Of a stretch of DNA of 46,709 nt, positions 8,921-20,357 are shown piece after piece. The position numbers and the translations under genes are program-made. Source of the DNA: Planctomycetota bacterium (GTDB lineage: Bacteria > Planctomycetota > UBA1135 > GCA-002686595); contig JAPLOF010000047.1 in the NCBI GenBank assembly GCA_026692665.1, forward strand, positions 1 through 46,709. The letters are read 5' to 3'. Under the pieces are notes generated by a model that saw only the letters and a list, made by a program, of their open reading frames with translations, was not told where the DNA came from and did no database searches. Within the stretch, counting starts at the first letter, position 1. Every line of letters begins with the position of its first letter.

Positions 8921-11653
8921 TCACACCGCGACCGCTTCCCGCGCGCTCCGCATGCGCACCACCTGGATGCGCAGGATCCGCGCGTGGGTCTCGTTCGAAC
9001 CGCTGCGCAGGGTCTCGACGCGCAGCCGGCGTGCGCCGCGCGGCAGCTCGAGCTCGAATTCGTGGGTTCGTGTTCCGTCCCGCCCCTCGGAAGCGAAACC
9101 CGGCGTGTCGCCGACGTGCTGGCCGTCCACGAAGAGGCGCACGCCCAGCGCCAAACGCGCTTCGGCGCCGAGAGCGTACTGCTCGACGCGGATCCGCCGC
9201 ATCCCGCCGCCCACGCCCGCGAGATCGTACTCCGCGGCCGCGCCTGTTCCGGCGCGCAGGAGCAGCATGTCCGCGCCCTGCTGCTCGACGCCGCCCGTGC
9301 GCGAGGCGGTCTGGATCCCAGGCGCGTCGAGGAGGACGCGCTCGCCGCCCACGGGCTCGCGCGCCAGGGCCGTGCACGCGAGCTGGCGATAGCGGAACTC
9401 CGTCGCCTCGGCATCCTCGTGAATCGTCTTGATGCGCGGGAACTCGCGCGAGAGCGAAGGGGCGAGCGCGGGTTCCTGGATGAACCGCGCGAGCTTGTCC
9501 GCCAGATCGGCGTCGTCGCCCGCCCGGAAGTGCAGTCCGTCGATGCCATCGCGCACGAATTCAGCCATCCCGCCGATGTCGGACGCGACGACCGGGGTCA
9601 GGAGGAGGTGCGCCTCGTGGATCGTGATCGGCGCGTTCTCGAACCAGATCGAGGGCACGATCAGGACGTCGATCTCGGCGTAGACCTCGGCGAGCTTCGC
9701 GTTGTCGAAGCGTCCGCGGAACACGACGTTCGGGCCGGCGAGATCCCGCAGTTCCGCGTGGTGCGGATCCTTGGCCGGCTCGAAGGCGCCGAAGACGTTG
9801 AGTACGCAGTTCGCCCCGGCGAGGCGCTGCATGGCCTTCAGCATGGTCGCCCCGCCCTTGTACCAGACGAGCGACCCGACGAATCCGAATCGCACGCGAC
9901 CCGCCGGATCCGCGCGCTTCTGCACCGCGCGGACGTGGTCCGTGCGCATGCCGTTCGCCGAGTAGACGAGCGTGTGCGCGTCGAAGCCCGCCGTGTCGAC
10001 GAATTTGCGCCGCAGGAAACGGCTGGGCGACACGCGCAGGTCCGCGGCCGCGTAGGCCGCCGGCACGAAGTCGTGGCGCTCCATCATCTCCTTGTACTCG
10101 TCCTTGCCGGCGAGTCCGGCGGCGAGCTCCGCGACCGGGCCCAGCACGGCGCCGGCGACCTTGGCCGCGCCGATGCGGTCGAGGTGCTTCTCCTTCACGC
10201 ACAGGAAGCACCCGCCACCCTGGTTCTCCTCGCAACGCACGCCGTCGGGCCGGATCAACTGCACGCGCGCGCAGAGCGCCCAGTAGTCGTGCAGGGTGAG
10301 CAGCGTCGGCAGCCCCTCCTCCTTCGCGACGTCGACGAGGCTGGCCGAGAGGTGGATCAGGTGCTGGAAGTGCACGACATCGGGACGTTCCAGAGCCAGA
10401 ACGCGCCGGAACGCCGCTTCCGCGCGCTCGTCGACGTAGCTGTCCTTCAGGCGCCGGTGCTGGAGGCGGTTCGTCAGCCGCAGCACGCGCAGCCCCTCGT
10501 ACTCGTCCTCGCGCACGCTGAAGTCGGCCGGACCGCCCTCCTCGACCGATTTCGCCGCCGGCGCGCGGGTCAGGATGGCGACTTCGTGTCCGCGCGAGCG
10601 CATCTCGCGCGCCAGGTTCAGCGTGTAGACCTCCGTTCCGGCCCACGTGTCGGGCGGGAATCCGTGCACGACGTAGAGAATCTTGAGTCGCCCCGCCGCG
10701 AGCATGCGCGAGCCGGTGTAGCGTTTCGCGCTGCGCCCTCCGTCGTGCAGTCCGTCGAACGTGGCGGCCCGCAGGCGCGCGGCTTCCACGAGCGCGGCCC
10801 CCAGCTCGGCGTCGGACAGGCCCTCGGCCTTCAGCGCCACCGCGTCCTCGTCGAGAACGCGCTTCTCCAGGATCCGCGCATCGCCCTTCGACGCGACGCA
10901 CACGCGGTCGAGCCACTCGGCGTTGAACGCGCCGTCGATCTTCGCGCGCTCGTAGGTCTCCTTCGCGTCGTAGTCGTGGCTGTGCTCGACGACCGCTTCG
11001 TCGTCGTAGACCACGGTGTACCCGGCTTCGAGGAATGCGCGCGCCTGCAGGACGTCCTCGCCGAACCACGTGCGCGGGAACGGATGAAGCTCCCACAGCT
11101 CCCGGCGGACCGCGCTGGCGACGTCGTTGAAGTTGTAGAGCAGGCGACGCTCGTGCGCGTTCATCCGCGCGTAGGTCGCCGCGTCCGGCAGGCGCACCTC
11201 GCGCCGCCCGGCCTGGTACCCCGGATCGTTCGCGCTGAAGATCCGGGTCAGGAGTCGCGCATCGGGCCGCGGGACGTTGCGGCAGTAGGCCGCGCCCACG
11301 CGCTCGTCCGCGAAGTTCGCCGCGAGCCGCTCCAGCCAGTCGCTCCCCCCGGGGATCGCGTCCTGGGTCAGGTAGACGAGCAGGTCCCCGCGGCTGCGCG
11401 CTGCCAGGAGGTTGCGCGTGTCCCCGTGGTCGAACTCGACCTGGTCGATGCGCTCGCGGGCGAAGGGGACGGGGAAGCGCTGGGACCAGCGCTCCAGGCA
11501 CTCCCAGGTCCCGTCGCGCGACCCCGAGTCCACGGCCCGGAAGTCCCAGGGCAGCGCGCACTTCTGCCCCGCGAGGGCGGCGAGGACCCGCTCCAGGAAC
11601 TCCATGCCCTGCCACGTGGGCATGAGGACGGAGATGGAACGGAGGGGGCGCAT
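8921..11653 (-). CDS. Fused GT2-GT4 glycosyltransferase with C-terminal beta-rich domain
   Basis: A 910-residue, three-part protein. Residues 1-~290 are a GT2 domain (SISVLMPTWQGMEFLERV, AVDSGSRDGTW, LVYLTQDAIPG, FNDVASA, WFGEDVLQARAFLEAGY). Residues ~322-750 are a GT4 (GT-B fold) domain starting KILYVVHGFPPDTWAGTE, with VRFGFVGSLVWYKGG and the C-terminal IVPSIWFENAPITIHEA nucleotide-sugar motif. Residues ~765-910 look like an all-beta accessory domain and match no family I recognise. The GT2 part is a close paralogue of the next upstream gene (shared FNDVASA, FGEDV, HGxTRN). The fusion could add two successive sugars; that is inference. ATG start; it sits 88 nt after the upstream gene. Confidence 0.9.
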   Translation of the reverse strand: MRPLRSISVLMPTWQGMEFLERVLAALAGQKCALPWDFRAVDSGSRDGTWECLERWSQRFPVPFARERIDQVEFDHGDTRNLLAARSRGDLLVYLTQDAIPGGSDWLERLAANFADERVGAAYCRNVPRPDARLLTRIFSANDPGYQAGRREVRLPDAATYARMNAHERRLLYNFNDVASAVRRELWELHPFPRTWFGEDVLQARAFLEAGYTVVYDDEAVVEHSHDYDAKETYERAKIDGAFNAEWLDRVCVASKGDARILEKRVLDEDAVALKAEGLSDAELGAALVEAARLRAATFDGLHDGGRSAKRYTGSRMLAAGRLKILYVVHGFPPDTWAGTEVYTLNLAREMRSRGHEVAILTRAPAAKSVEEGGPADFSVREDEYEGLRVLRLTNRLQHRRLKDSYVDERAEAAFRRVLALERPDVVHFQHLIHLSASLVDVAKEEGLPTLLTLHDYWALCARVQLIRPDGVRCEENQGGGCFLCVKEKHLDRIGAAKVAGAVLGPVAELAAGLAGKDEYKEMMERHDFVPAAYAAADLRVSPSRFLRRKFVDTAGFDAHTLVYSANGMRTDHVRAVQKRADPAGRVRFGFVGSLVWYKGGATMLKAMQRLAGANCVLNVFGAFEPAKDPHHAELRDLAGPNVVFRGRFDNAKLAEVYAEIDVLIVPSIWFENAPITIHEAHLLLTPVVASDIGGMAEFVRDGIDGLHFRAGDDADLADKLARFIQEPALAPSLSREFPRIKTIHEDAEATEFRYRQLACTALAREPVGGERVLLDAPGIQTASRTGGVEQQGADMLLLRAGTGAAAEYDLAGVGGGMRRIRVEQYALGAEARLALGVRLFVDGQHVGDTPGFASEGRDGTRTHEFELELPRGARRLRVETLRSGSNETHARILRIQVVRMRSAREAVAV

Positions 11654-11741
11654 CGGGGCTCTATCGGACGGCTCGGGGGGAGCATTGGAGCGGTCCGGCG
11701 CGCGGCACGCCAGGGGGCGCGCCGATCCACGGCCGGAGCTC

Positions 11742-12593
11742 CTAGCCGCGGCTGCCCGCGCGCTGGCCGCGGACCTGGGCCGAGCGCAGAACCAGAGCGC
11801 GCGGGAGATGCGACCAGCCGCCGTGGCGGGCCATGTGGGCGACGTCGCGCCGGAGCTCGTGGGCGATGCCCTTCATCACGGAGAGCGCCCCGGGGCGGAG
11901 GATGCGCCCGAACCGCTCCCGCTGGAACGCGGCGTCGATCCGGTAGCGCTCGAAGGCCTGCGCGGGCGTGTAGCGGTGCGCGTGGTAGACGACCGCGCGC
12001 GGCTCGAAGCGCACGCGATAGCCGCGCTCGAGGACGACGCGGGCCCAGGCGACGTCCTCGCCGAACGCGAAGTCGGGGAATGGGACTTCGAGCAGCACGG
12101 TGCGCCAGATCGCGCTGGCGACGTCGTTGAAGCGCACCGCGTCGGCGCCGGGCTCCCCCACCCAAGGGGTCTCGCTCGCGTCGGCGTGGTCGAGGACCGT
12201 GCGTGCGGTCAGCGGATCGTCGTCCGCCCGCGGCAGGATCCGCGCGAACACTCCGGCAGTGCGCGGCTCCGCGAGCGACGCCACGAGCCTCGCGAGGGTG
12301 TCCGCATCGCGCGGCTCGCAGTCCTGGGTCAGGAAGACGAGCACTTCGCCGCGTGCCAGGCGCGCGAGCTGGTTGCGCGTCCGACCGTGGCCGAACTCGC
12401 TCTGCGGGATCGTCTCGACGCGCGCGCCGGCCGCCTCCAGCAACGCGCGCGTCCCGTCCTTGGAGCTCGAGTCGACCGCGACGATCTCGACGCCGCCCTC
12501 GACGCGCTGCCGCGCGAGCGCCGGGAGGAGGCGGGCGAGGTCGCGCTCGCCGTTCCAGGTCGGGATGCAGATCGAGATGCGCGGTGCGGACAT
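11742..12593 (-). CDS. GT2 glycosyltransferase, paralogue of the neighbouring fusion
   Basis: A 283-residue family 2 glycosyltransferase: ISICIPTWNGERDLARLL, VAVDSSSKDGTRALLEAAGA, GHGRTRNQLARLARGEVLVF, LTQDCEPRD (DxD-type), FNDVASAIWR and FAFGEDVAWARVVLERGY. The layout matches the N-terminal third of the next gene along the operon, which suggests duplication and later fusion. The ATG at 12593 is preceded by a TAGTCT box 10 nt upstream and by no clear ribosome binding site. The Tricorn gene ends 43 nt upstream. It is probably a surface polysaccharide gene; the donor sugar is unknown. Confidence 0.9.
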   Translation of the reverse strand: MSAPRISICIPTWNGERDLARLLPALARQRVEGGVEIVAVDSSSKDGTRALLEAAGARVETIPQSEFGHGRTRNQLARLARGEVLVFLTQDCEPRDADTLARLVASLAEPRTAGVFARILPRADDDPLTARTVLDHADASETPWVGEPGADAVRFNDVASAIWRTVLLEVPFPDFAFGEDVAWARVVLERGYRVRFEPRAVVYHAHRYTPAQAFERYRIDAAFQRERFGRILRPGALSVMKGIAHELRRDVAHMARHGGWSHLPRALVLRSAQVRGQRAGSRG

Positions 12594-12603
12594 CGGCGCG
12601 ACG

Positions 12604-12609
12604 AGACTA
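12604..12609 (-). promoter_or_regulatory. Candidate -10 box (TAGTCT) before the glycosyltransferase run
   Basis: TAGTCT fits TANNNT and ends 10 nt before the ATG at 12593, in the 43-nt gap after the Tricorn gene. It may give the glycosyltransferase genes a near-leaderless promoter of their own. Confidence 0.38.
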
Positions 12610-12636
12610 CCGATTCGGACGCCGCGCGGCTCGCGC

Positions 12637-15600
12637 CTACTTGCGCACGCGCACCGGGAACGGCGGCTGCTTCGCGGGCTTGCGCGGGTTCTTGTCGAGC
12701 TCGGCCAGCACTTCCTGGATCGCGCGCTCGAGCTGCGGATCGCGGCCCTGGCGCGTCAGAGCCGGCAATTGCTCGACCTCGATGTCGGGCGGCACGCCCA
12801 CGTTCTCGACCGTGAAGCCCTCCTCCTCGGTCCAGATGCCGAGGTTCGGCGCGGTCACGTCGCCGCCGTCCATCAGCTCGGGGAACCCGAGGATGCCGAC
12901 GAGCCCGCCCCACGTCGGGCGGCCGATCAGCTGGCCGAGGCCGAACTTCCTGAACATCCACGGCAGGAGGTCGCCGCCCGAGCCGGCGCTCTCGTCGATC
13001 AGCATCACCTTCGGCCCGAAGATCGCGGCTTGAGGAGTCACGAAGCTGTCGCCGTAGCGCGTGGCCCAGTGCGCGACGTACGGCCGGCGCAGGATGTCGA
13101 TGTAGTAGTCCGCGACCGATCCGCCGCCGTTGTAGCGCTCGTCGACGATGATCGCCTCGCGGTCGCTCTGCGGGAAGAAGTAGCGCTTGAAGTACACGAA
13201 GCCGAGCTCGGCCGTGTTCGGCACGTGCACGTACGCGACGCGGCCGTTCGTGGCCTCGGTGACGCGGCGGATGTTGCCCTCCACCCAGTCGCGGTTGCGC
13301 AGCGCGGTCTCGTTCCCGATCGGAAGGACGACCACGCGCCGCGAGCCGGAACCGTCGGCGTTCGGGCCCACAGTGAGCTCGACGCGCTTCCCGGCCTTGT
13401 ATTCGAAGCGCGCGAAGACGTCCTCGTCCGCGCGCAGCTCGCGGCCGTCCACGGCGAGCAGGTAGTCGCCGGCGCTCACGTCCACGCCGGGCTCCGTCAG
13501 CGGGGCGCGCAGATCGGGCGTCCAGTTCAGTCCGCCGTACACCTTCGCGAAACGATAGCGTCCAGCGGCGACCTCGTAGTCGGCGCCGAGCAGTCCGCCG
13601 GGCACGGCCTTCAACTCGGCCAGCGTGTCGCCGCCGCCCGTCCGGTGGTGACCGACCGCGAGCTCCGAGCACATCCAACGGATCACGCGCGTGAGATCGG
13701 CGCGCGTGGCGAGATGCGGCAGGAACTGCGCGTACTTCGCCTTCATCGCCGGCCAGTCGGCGCCGTGCATCCCCGGGTCGTAGAAGCAGTCGCGGTTGAT
13801 GCGCCAGGCCTCGTCGAAGATCTCACGCCACTCGACGCGCGGATCGATCCGCACGCGGATGGAATCCACCGCGAGCTGGCCCTTCGAGAGGTCGATCGAG
13901 TCGCCGAGGGGCCGGACCCACGAACCCGCGCCGGTCGTGACGAGGACCTTCTTGCGGTCGCCGCTCAGCCGAAAGCCCTGGACGTTCTCCAGCAAGTGCT
14001 TCTCTTCGCGCTGCTTCAGGTCGAAGCGCGCCAGGGCCGTCGGCGCGGGCGTGCCCTCGAACGAGACCCGCTCGGCGCGCTGGTAGAAGAGCTGGCCCGA
14101 CTCGCCGGCCGCGAGGCCCGTGTAATAGGCCCGCGAGAGCGGCAGGGCGACGATGCGCTGGGAGAGTCCATCGAAGTCGATCTTCACCGCGGGGACTTTG
14201 TCCTTGGCGGACTTCGTGGCCTTCGCACTCGTGGGGTCTTCCGCTGCCGGACTGGCCTCCGCGGCACCTTCCTTCTGGGCGTCATCCGGCTTCGGGGACG
14301 GCTCCGCGACCTCCTCGTCGCTCTCCGGAGCGAGCGGGGACGGCGTGTCCTTCGCGAGGCACACGAGGTAGAGGGAGTTCGTCTGCTCGACGTCCGAGCT
14401 CGCCTGCGAGAACCAGTTCAGGAACGGCCCGGCGTCCGTGGAGGCAGCCAGGTAGAGGTATTTGCCGCTGGCGTCGAAGACCGGCTCCGACACGTCGGAC
14501 AACCCGTCCGTGATCGTGTGCGTCGTGCCGTCGGTGGTGTCGTAGATCTCGACGCGCTTGAAGCCCGTCTTCGTGCCCGGTGCGAACGCCAACCAGCGCG
14601 AGTCGGGCGACCAGTCGTGGCTGATGTTCGCGAACACGCCGTAGATCGGATCGCGCCCCACCACCTTGGACGTGCCGCTCGCCACGTCGAGGACGCGCAG
14701 CGTCCGTGAGTTGTCCGTGTAGCTGATCCAGCGGCCGTCGGGCGACCACTTCGCGCCGTCGTAGAACCCAGCCCCATCGAGACGGATCGTGCGCTTCTCG
14801 CCGCGGCCGTCCTGGCTGCCGAGCACGAGCTGGTTCTCGCCGCTCTCGTCCGAGAACCACGCGATGGTCTTGCCGTCGGGCGACCACGCCGGATAGCGCT
14901 CGTTGGCGCCGGGCGTCTCGGTCAGGTTCTTGAAGTCGCCCTTCTCCGCGGGCAGCGTGACGATCTCGCCGCGGAATCCCAGCGCGACGCGAGCCCCGGA
15001 CGGCGAGATCGAGGAGCTGCGCACGTACTGGTCCCCTTCCACGAAGCGCGGCCGCGTCTCGAGGCGTTCGGCCCGGACGCCGATGGGAACCCGCGTCGCG
15101 CGCGAGGTCGCGGGGTCGAACAGGTGGATCCAGCCGGCCTGCTCGTACACGATCCGCCGAGCGCCGCTCGAAGCGTTCTGGATCGGGAAGTCGTCGTGAC
15201 GCGTCAACTGCGCCACCGACTTCTTCGCCGCATCGTAGGAGTAGAGGTTGAATTCGCCCGCGCGGTCGGAGCGGAAGTAGAGGCGGTCCCCGATCCACAT
15301 CGGATCCGTGTCGTTGCAGCGTCCCGCGGGCTGCTCCACCTGGACGACGGAGTGGTCGGCGACGTCGTAGATCCAGATGCGGCTCGCGGTACCCCCGCGG
15401 TAGTTCTTCCATTCGCGGAACGCCTCCGCGAGCGGCGTGTAGGCGATCTTCTTCCCGTCGGGCGAGAGAGCGGCCTTGGTGCACGTCGGCAGGTCGTATC
15501 CGACCTGGAACCCGCCCTCGACCGGCACGCGGAAGAGGTGCCAGAAGCGCGAGGTGTGGACGTCGCGCTGCGACGTGAACACGACCTCTCTCCCATCGGG

Positions 15601-16011
15601 CGTGAAGTCCTGGACGACGTCGTCGCCCGGGTGCCACGTGAGCCGCTTCGGTTCACCGCCCTCGACGGAGACCACGTAGACGTCCATGTTGCCGTCGTAC
15701 TGAGCGGAGAACGCCAGCGTCCGGCCGTCGGGCGAGAAGCGCGGGCGGGACTCCACGCCCGGGTGCGCGGTCAGGCGTCTCACGTCCGATCCGTCGATTC
15801 CCGCGACCCACAGGTCGCCGGCGTACGCGAAAGCGATGTGGTCGGCGCTCACGGCCGGCTGGTCGAGCAGGCGTGTGTCCGCGCTGTCCTCGGTCGCCGT
15901 GGCGGGCGCGGAGGCTGCCGGCCCGGCCTGCACCGGCCGCGCGGGCGCGGCGCAGGCCAGGAGGAAGGAGGAGACGCAGACGGAGAGGACCGCGGGGGGG
16001 CGGGGGTTCAT
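12637..16011 (-). CDS. Tricorn-type S41 protease, lipoprotein
   Basis: A 1124-residue homologue of Tricorn protease. Tricorn degrades oligopeptides, such as those released by larger proteases, into small peptides. A lipoprotein signal ends SSFLLAC (lipid Cys at residue 20). WD40/TolB-like propeller repeats follow with repeated SPDG motifs. A charged Ala/Glu/Lys linker at about 560-620 leads to the core and PDZ region. Catalytic elements are the histidine segment SELAVGHHRT and the nucleophile in DESAGSGGD (Ser near residue 1011). The frame opens at 16074, but the ATG at 16011 gives a proper signal peptide. The two peptide transporters lie just upstream on the same strand, which fits a peptide-use role. 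The signal suggests an exported enzyme rather than a cytoplasmic one. Confidence 0.92.
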   Translation of the reverse strand: MNPRPPAVLSVCVSSFLLACAAPARPVQAGPAASAPATATEDSADTRLLDQPAVSADHIAFAYAGDLWVAGIDGSDVRRLTAHPGVESRPRFSPDGRTLAFSAQYDGNMDVYVVSVEGGEPKRLTWHPGDDVVQDFTPDGREVVFTSQRDVHTSRFWHLFRVPVEGGFQVGYDLPTCTKAALSPDGKKIAYTPLAEAFREWKNYRGGTASRIWIYDVADHSVVQVEQPAGRCNDTDPMWIGDRLYFRSDRAGEFNLYSYDAAKKSVAQLTRHDDFPIQNASSGARRIVYEQAGWIHLFDPATSRATRVPIGVRAERLETRPRFVEGDQYVRSSSISPSGARVALGFRGEIVTLPAEKGDFKNLTETPGANERYPAWSPDGKTIAWFSDESGENQLVLGSQDGRGEKRTIRLDGAGFYDGAKWSPDGRWISYTDNSRTLRVLDVASGTSKVVGRDPIYGVFANISHDWSPDSRWLAFAPGTKTGFKRVEIYDTTDGTTHTITDGLSDVSEPVFDASGKYLYLAASTDAGPFLNWFSQASSDVEQTNSLYLVCLAKDTPSPLAPESDEEVAEPSPKPDDAQKEGAAEASPAAEDPTSAKATKSAKDKVPAVKIDFDGLSQRIVALPLSRAYYTGLAAGESGQLFYQRAERVSFEGTPAPTALARFDLKQREEKHLLENVQGFRLSGDRKKVLVTTGAGSWVRPLGDSIDLSKGQLAVDSIRVRIDPRVEWREIFDEAWRINRDCFYDPGMHGADWPAMKAKYAQFLPHLATRADLTRVIRWMCSELAVGHHRTGGGDTLAELKAVPGGLLGADYEVAAGRYRFAKVYGGLNWTPDLRAPLTEPGVDVSAGDYLLAVDGRELRADEDVFARFEYKAGKRVELTVGPNADGSGSRRVVVLPIGNETALRNRDWVEGNIRRVTEATNGRVAYVHVPNTAELGFVYFKRYFFPQSDREAIIVDERYNGGGSVADYYIDILRRPYVAHWATRYGDSFVTPQAAIFGPKVMLIDESAGSGGDLLPWMFRKFGLGQLIGRPTWGGLVGILGFPELMDGGDVTAPNLGIWTEEEGFTVENVGVPPDIEVEQLPALTRQGRDPQLERAIQEVLAELDKNPRKPAKQPPFPVRVRK

Positions 16012-16050
16012 GGGCGGATCCGGTCGGAGCAGGACGAGTGGGTTCTCGCG

Positions 16051-16056
16051 AGGATA
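16051..16056 (-). promoter_or_regulatory. Candidate -10 box (TATCCT) upstream of the Tricorn gene
   Basis: TATCCT fits TANNNT in the 114-nt gap between the second OPT transporter and the Tricorn gene. It lies 39 nt before the ATG at 16011, so the transcript would carry a short leader. It also argues against the longer start at 16074. Confidence 0.33.
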
Positions 16057-16125
16057 GGCGAACCGGGAGCGCACGCGACGTGCGCGTCGTGTCGAAGATG
16101 GGTCAACGCGGCGTTCGAGCGTGCC

Positions 16126-18213
16126 TCAGCCCGCGCGGCTCGGTCGCGCACCGCGGAACATGAGCAGGCCGATCGCGACGAGCACGACGACCCCGAACCA
16201 GTCGGTCGACGAAGTCGGCAGGGCGCTGAGGAACGCCAGCGACGGATGCAGGTACGTGTCGGTGTCGAAGCCCGGCAGGAACGACTGCATCGCGGCCAGG
16301 ATGCCGAGGATCGACGCGCCCGCGATCAGGCCGGAGCACCACAGCGTGCCCTCGGGCTCGTCCTCCGCATCGGGCTCGCGCCGGAAGCGGCGGTCGGCGA
16401 TCCAGCGCACGACACCACCGAGGAACACCGGCATCGTGGATGCCAGGGGCAGGTACACGCCGACGGCGAAGGTCAGGGAGCGGAATCCGAGCAGCTCGAC
16501 GAACACCGCGATGGCGACGCCGATCAGGATCAGGTCCCACGGCAAGCGGTGGTTCAGCAGACCGTCGATGACGGTCGCCATGAGCTTCGCCTGCGGCGCC
16601 TGCAGCCTCCCCGCGCCGATGCCGTCCTCGCGCAGCCACGCGACCTCGCGCGTCGCGGGATCGGCGAGGTAGGTGCCGGGAGCGATCTGCAGGCCGTCGT
16701 CCGGACGCACGCTGACGAAGGCGTAGGTCTTCCCGTCGACGACGCTCTGCGTCACGGGGCTGCGCTCGATGAACTCCTGCGCCAGGACGATCGGATTCGG
16801 CGGCCGGACCTCGGTGGTCTCGGCGCGGTTCAGGAGCCACGTCGTCCATCCGACGGCGAGCACGGACGTGATCACGCCGACGAGCAGCGCGCCTTGCTGC
16901 TTCACGGGCGTGGCGCCCAGCAGGTAGCCGGTCTTCAGGTCCTGCGAGCACGTGCCCGCGTTGCTGATCGCGATGCACACGACCGCGCCGACGATGAGCG
17001 CGAGCCTCGCGTACTCCGACCCCTCGCGGCCGGTGAGCAGGAAGATCCCGCACGTCGCCATGAGGACCCCGATCGTCATGCCCGACAGCGGACACGAGCT
17101 GGAGCCGACCTCGCCCGTGATGCGCGAGCTGACGACGCTGAAGAGGAACCCGAGGAACAGGATCAGGACCGCGCCGAGCAGCGTCATCTCGAACGCCGGC
17201 ACGAGCCAGATGAAGGCGACGATCGCCAGCGCGCCGACGACGAGGACGGCGACGGGCGTGTCGCGCTCCGTGCGGACCGTGCTCTGCGCGCTTCCCCCAC
17301 CGCGCAGCGCTCCGACGGAGGCCGCGAGCGACGTCCAGATCGACGGCAACGCGCGCGCCAGCGCGAACACGCCGCCGGCGGCGACTGCGCCCGCGCCGAT
17401 GTGCTTGACGTAGTTCGACCAGACCTCGCCCGGCGACATCGCCGAGATCAGCGTCGTCGCCGGCGCGAGCGGAGCCGAGAGCCCCGAGCCGAACACGACG
17501 ATCGACGGGATCAGCACGAATGAGGCGAGCAGCGAACCCGCGACCATCATCAGGCTCGTGCGCCAGCCGATGATGTAGCCGACGCCCATGAGTTCGGGCG
17601 CGACGTCGCATGCGACCTCCGCGCCGCGGAAGCCCGGCACCGCGGCCGCGAGCGAGCCCTTCACGCCGCCGAACACGGCCTGCAGCGACTTGAACGCCGC
17701 GCCGAAACCCAGGCCGATGAACACCTTCTTGGCGCTCGTGCCGCCCTTCTCGCCCGCCTTCAGGATCTCGGCGCAGGCCTTGCCCTCGGGGTAGCGCAGG
17801 ACGCCGTGCTCCTTGACGATCAGGTAGCGCCGCAGCGGCACCATCATCAGGACGCCCAGGCACCCGCCCGTGATCGCGATGAGCGTCGTGAGCCCGACCT
17901 CGAGCGGCCAGCCCAGGAAGATGAGCGCCGGGACGCTGAACACGACGGCGGCCGCGACGGATTCGCCGGCCGAGCCTGTCGTCTGGACGATGTTGTGCTC
18001 CAGGATCGCGCGCTGTCCGGGCTTGGAGCGGATGGCCCAGATCGCCAGAACGGCGATCGGAACCGAGGCCGAGACCGTGAGCCCGACGCGCAGCGCGAGG
18101 TAGGTCGACGCCGCGCCGAAGACGATGCCGAGCACCGCTCCCAGCACGAGGGCGCGTGCGCTGAGCTCGGGCGGCGCCTCCTCCGGACCGATGTGCGGAC
18201 GGAACTCCGCCAT
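16126..18213 (-). CDS. OPT family oligopeptide transporter (second of tandem pair)
   Basis: A 695-residue multi-pass inner-membrane transporter of the OPT (oligopeptide/YSL) family. These proteins move oligopeptides or metal chelates using the proton gradient. The family core is clear near the N-terminus: LALRVGLTVSASVPIAVLAI and HNIVQTTGSAGESVAAAVVF. YPEGKACAEILKAGEKGG, SSCPLSGMTIGVLMATCGIF and DLKTGYLLGATPVKQQ follow. I count about fourteen or more hydrophobic segments by eye. The ATG at 18213 directly follows the TAG of the upstream paralogue (no bases between), which indicates translational coupling. A soluble loop between later helices (about 480-530) is longer than in the paralogue. Confidence 0.93.
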   Translation of the reverse strand: MAEFRPHIGPEEAPPELSARALVLGAVLGIVFGAASTYLALRVGLTVSASVPIAVLAIWAIRSKPGQRAILEHNIVQTTGSAGESVAAAVVFSVPALIFLGWPLEVGLTTLIAITGGCLGVLMMVPLRRYLIVKEHGVLRYPEGKACAEILKAGEKGGTSAKKVFIGLGFGAAFKSLQAVFGGVKGSLAAAVPGFRGAEVACDVAPELMGVGYIIGWRTSLMMVAGSLLASFVLIPSIVVFGSGLSAPLAPATTLISAMSPGEVWSNYVKHIGAGAVAAGGVFALARALPSIWTSLAASVGALRGGGSAQSTVRTERDTPVAVLVVGALAIVAFIWLVPAFEMTLLGAVLILFLGFLFSVVSSRITGEVGSSSCPLSGMTIGVLMATCGIFLLTGREGSEYARLALIVGAVVCIAISNAGTCSQDLKTGYLLGATPVKQQGALLVGVITSVLAVGWTTWLLNRAETTEVRPPNPIVLAQEFIERSPVTQSVVDGKTYAFVSVRPDDGLQIAPGTYLADPATREVAWLREDGIGAGRLQAPQAKLMATVIDGLLNHRLPWDLILIGVAIAVFVELLGFRSLTFAVGVYLPLASTMPVFLGGVVRWIADRRFRREPDAEDEPEGTLWCSGLIAGASILGILAAMQSFLPGFDTDTYLHPSLAFLSALPTSSTDWFGVVVLVAIGLLMFRGARPSRAG

Positions 18214-20244
<2,031 letters not shown>

Positions 20245-20285
20245 GAGATCGTCCTCGTGGCGCGAACGCGTCGCGCGCGGGCCGG

Positions 20286-20291
20286 ATGCTA
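20286..20291 (-). promoter_or_regulatory. Candidate -10 box (TAGCAT) for the OPT pair
   Basis: TAGCAT occurs as GCTAGCAT, the same octamer that precedes the M28 gene at the left end. It lies 41 nt before the TTG start, which does have a ribosome binding site, so this would be a leadered transcript. Confidence 0.33.
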
Positions 20292-20357
20292 GCTACCCGC
20301 GGGGGCGGGGTGCCAGGATCGAGTCCGACGACTTCCACGCCCGGGTCCGCCCCAGGG

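Noticed and set aside
16012..16074. Longer start for the Tricorn gene at 16074
   Set aside because: It would put 21 charged residues ahead of a normal lipoprotein signal, and a -10-like box lies inside it.
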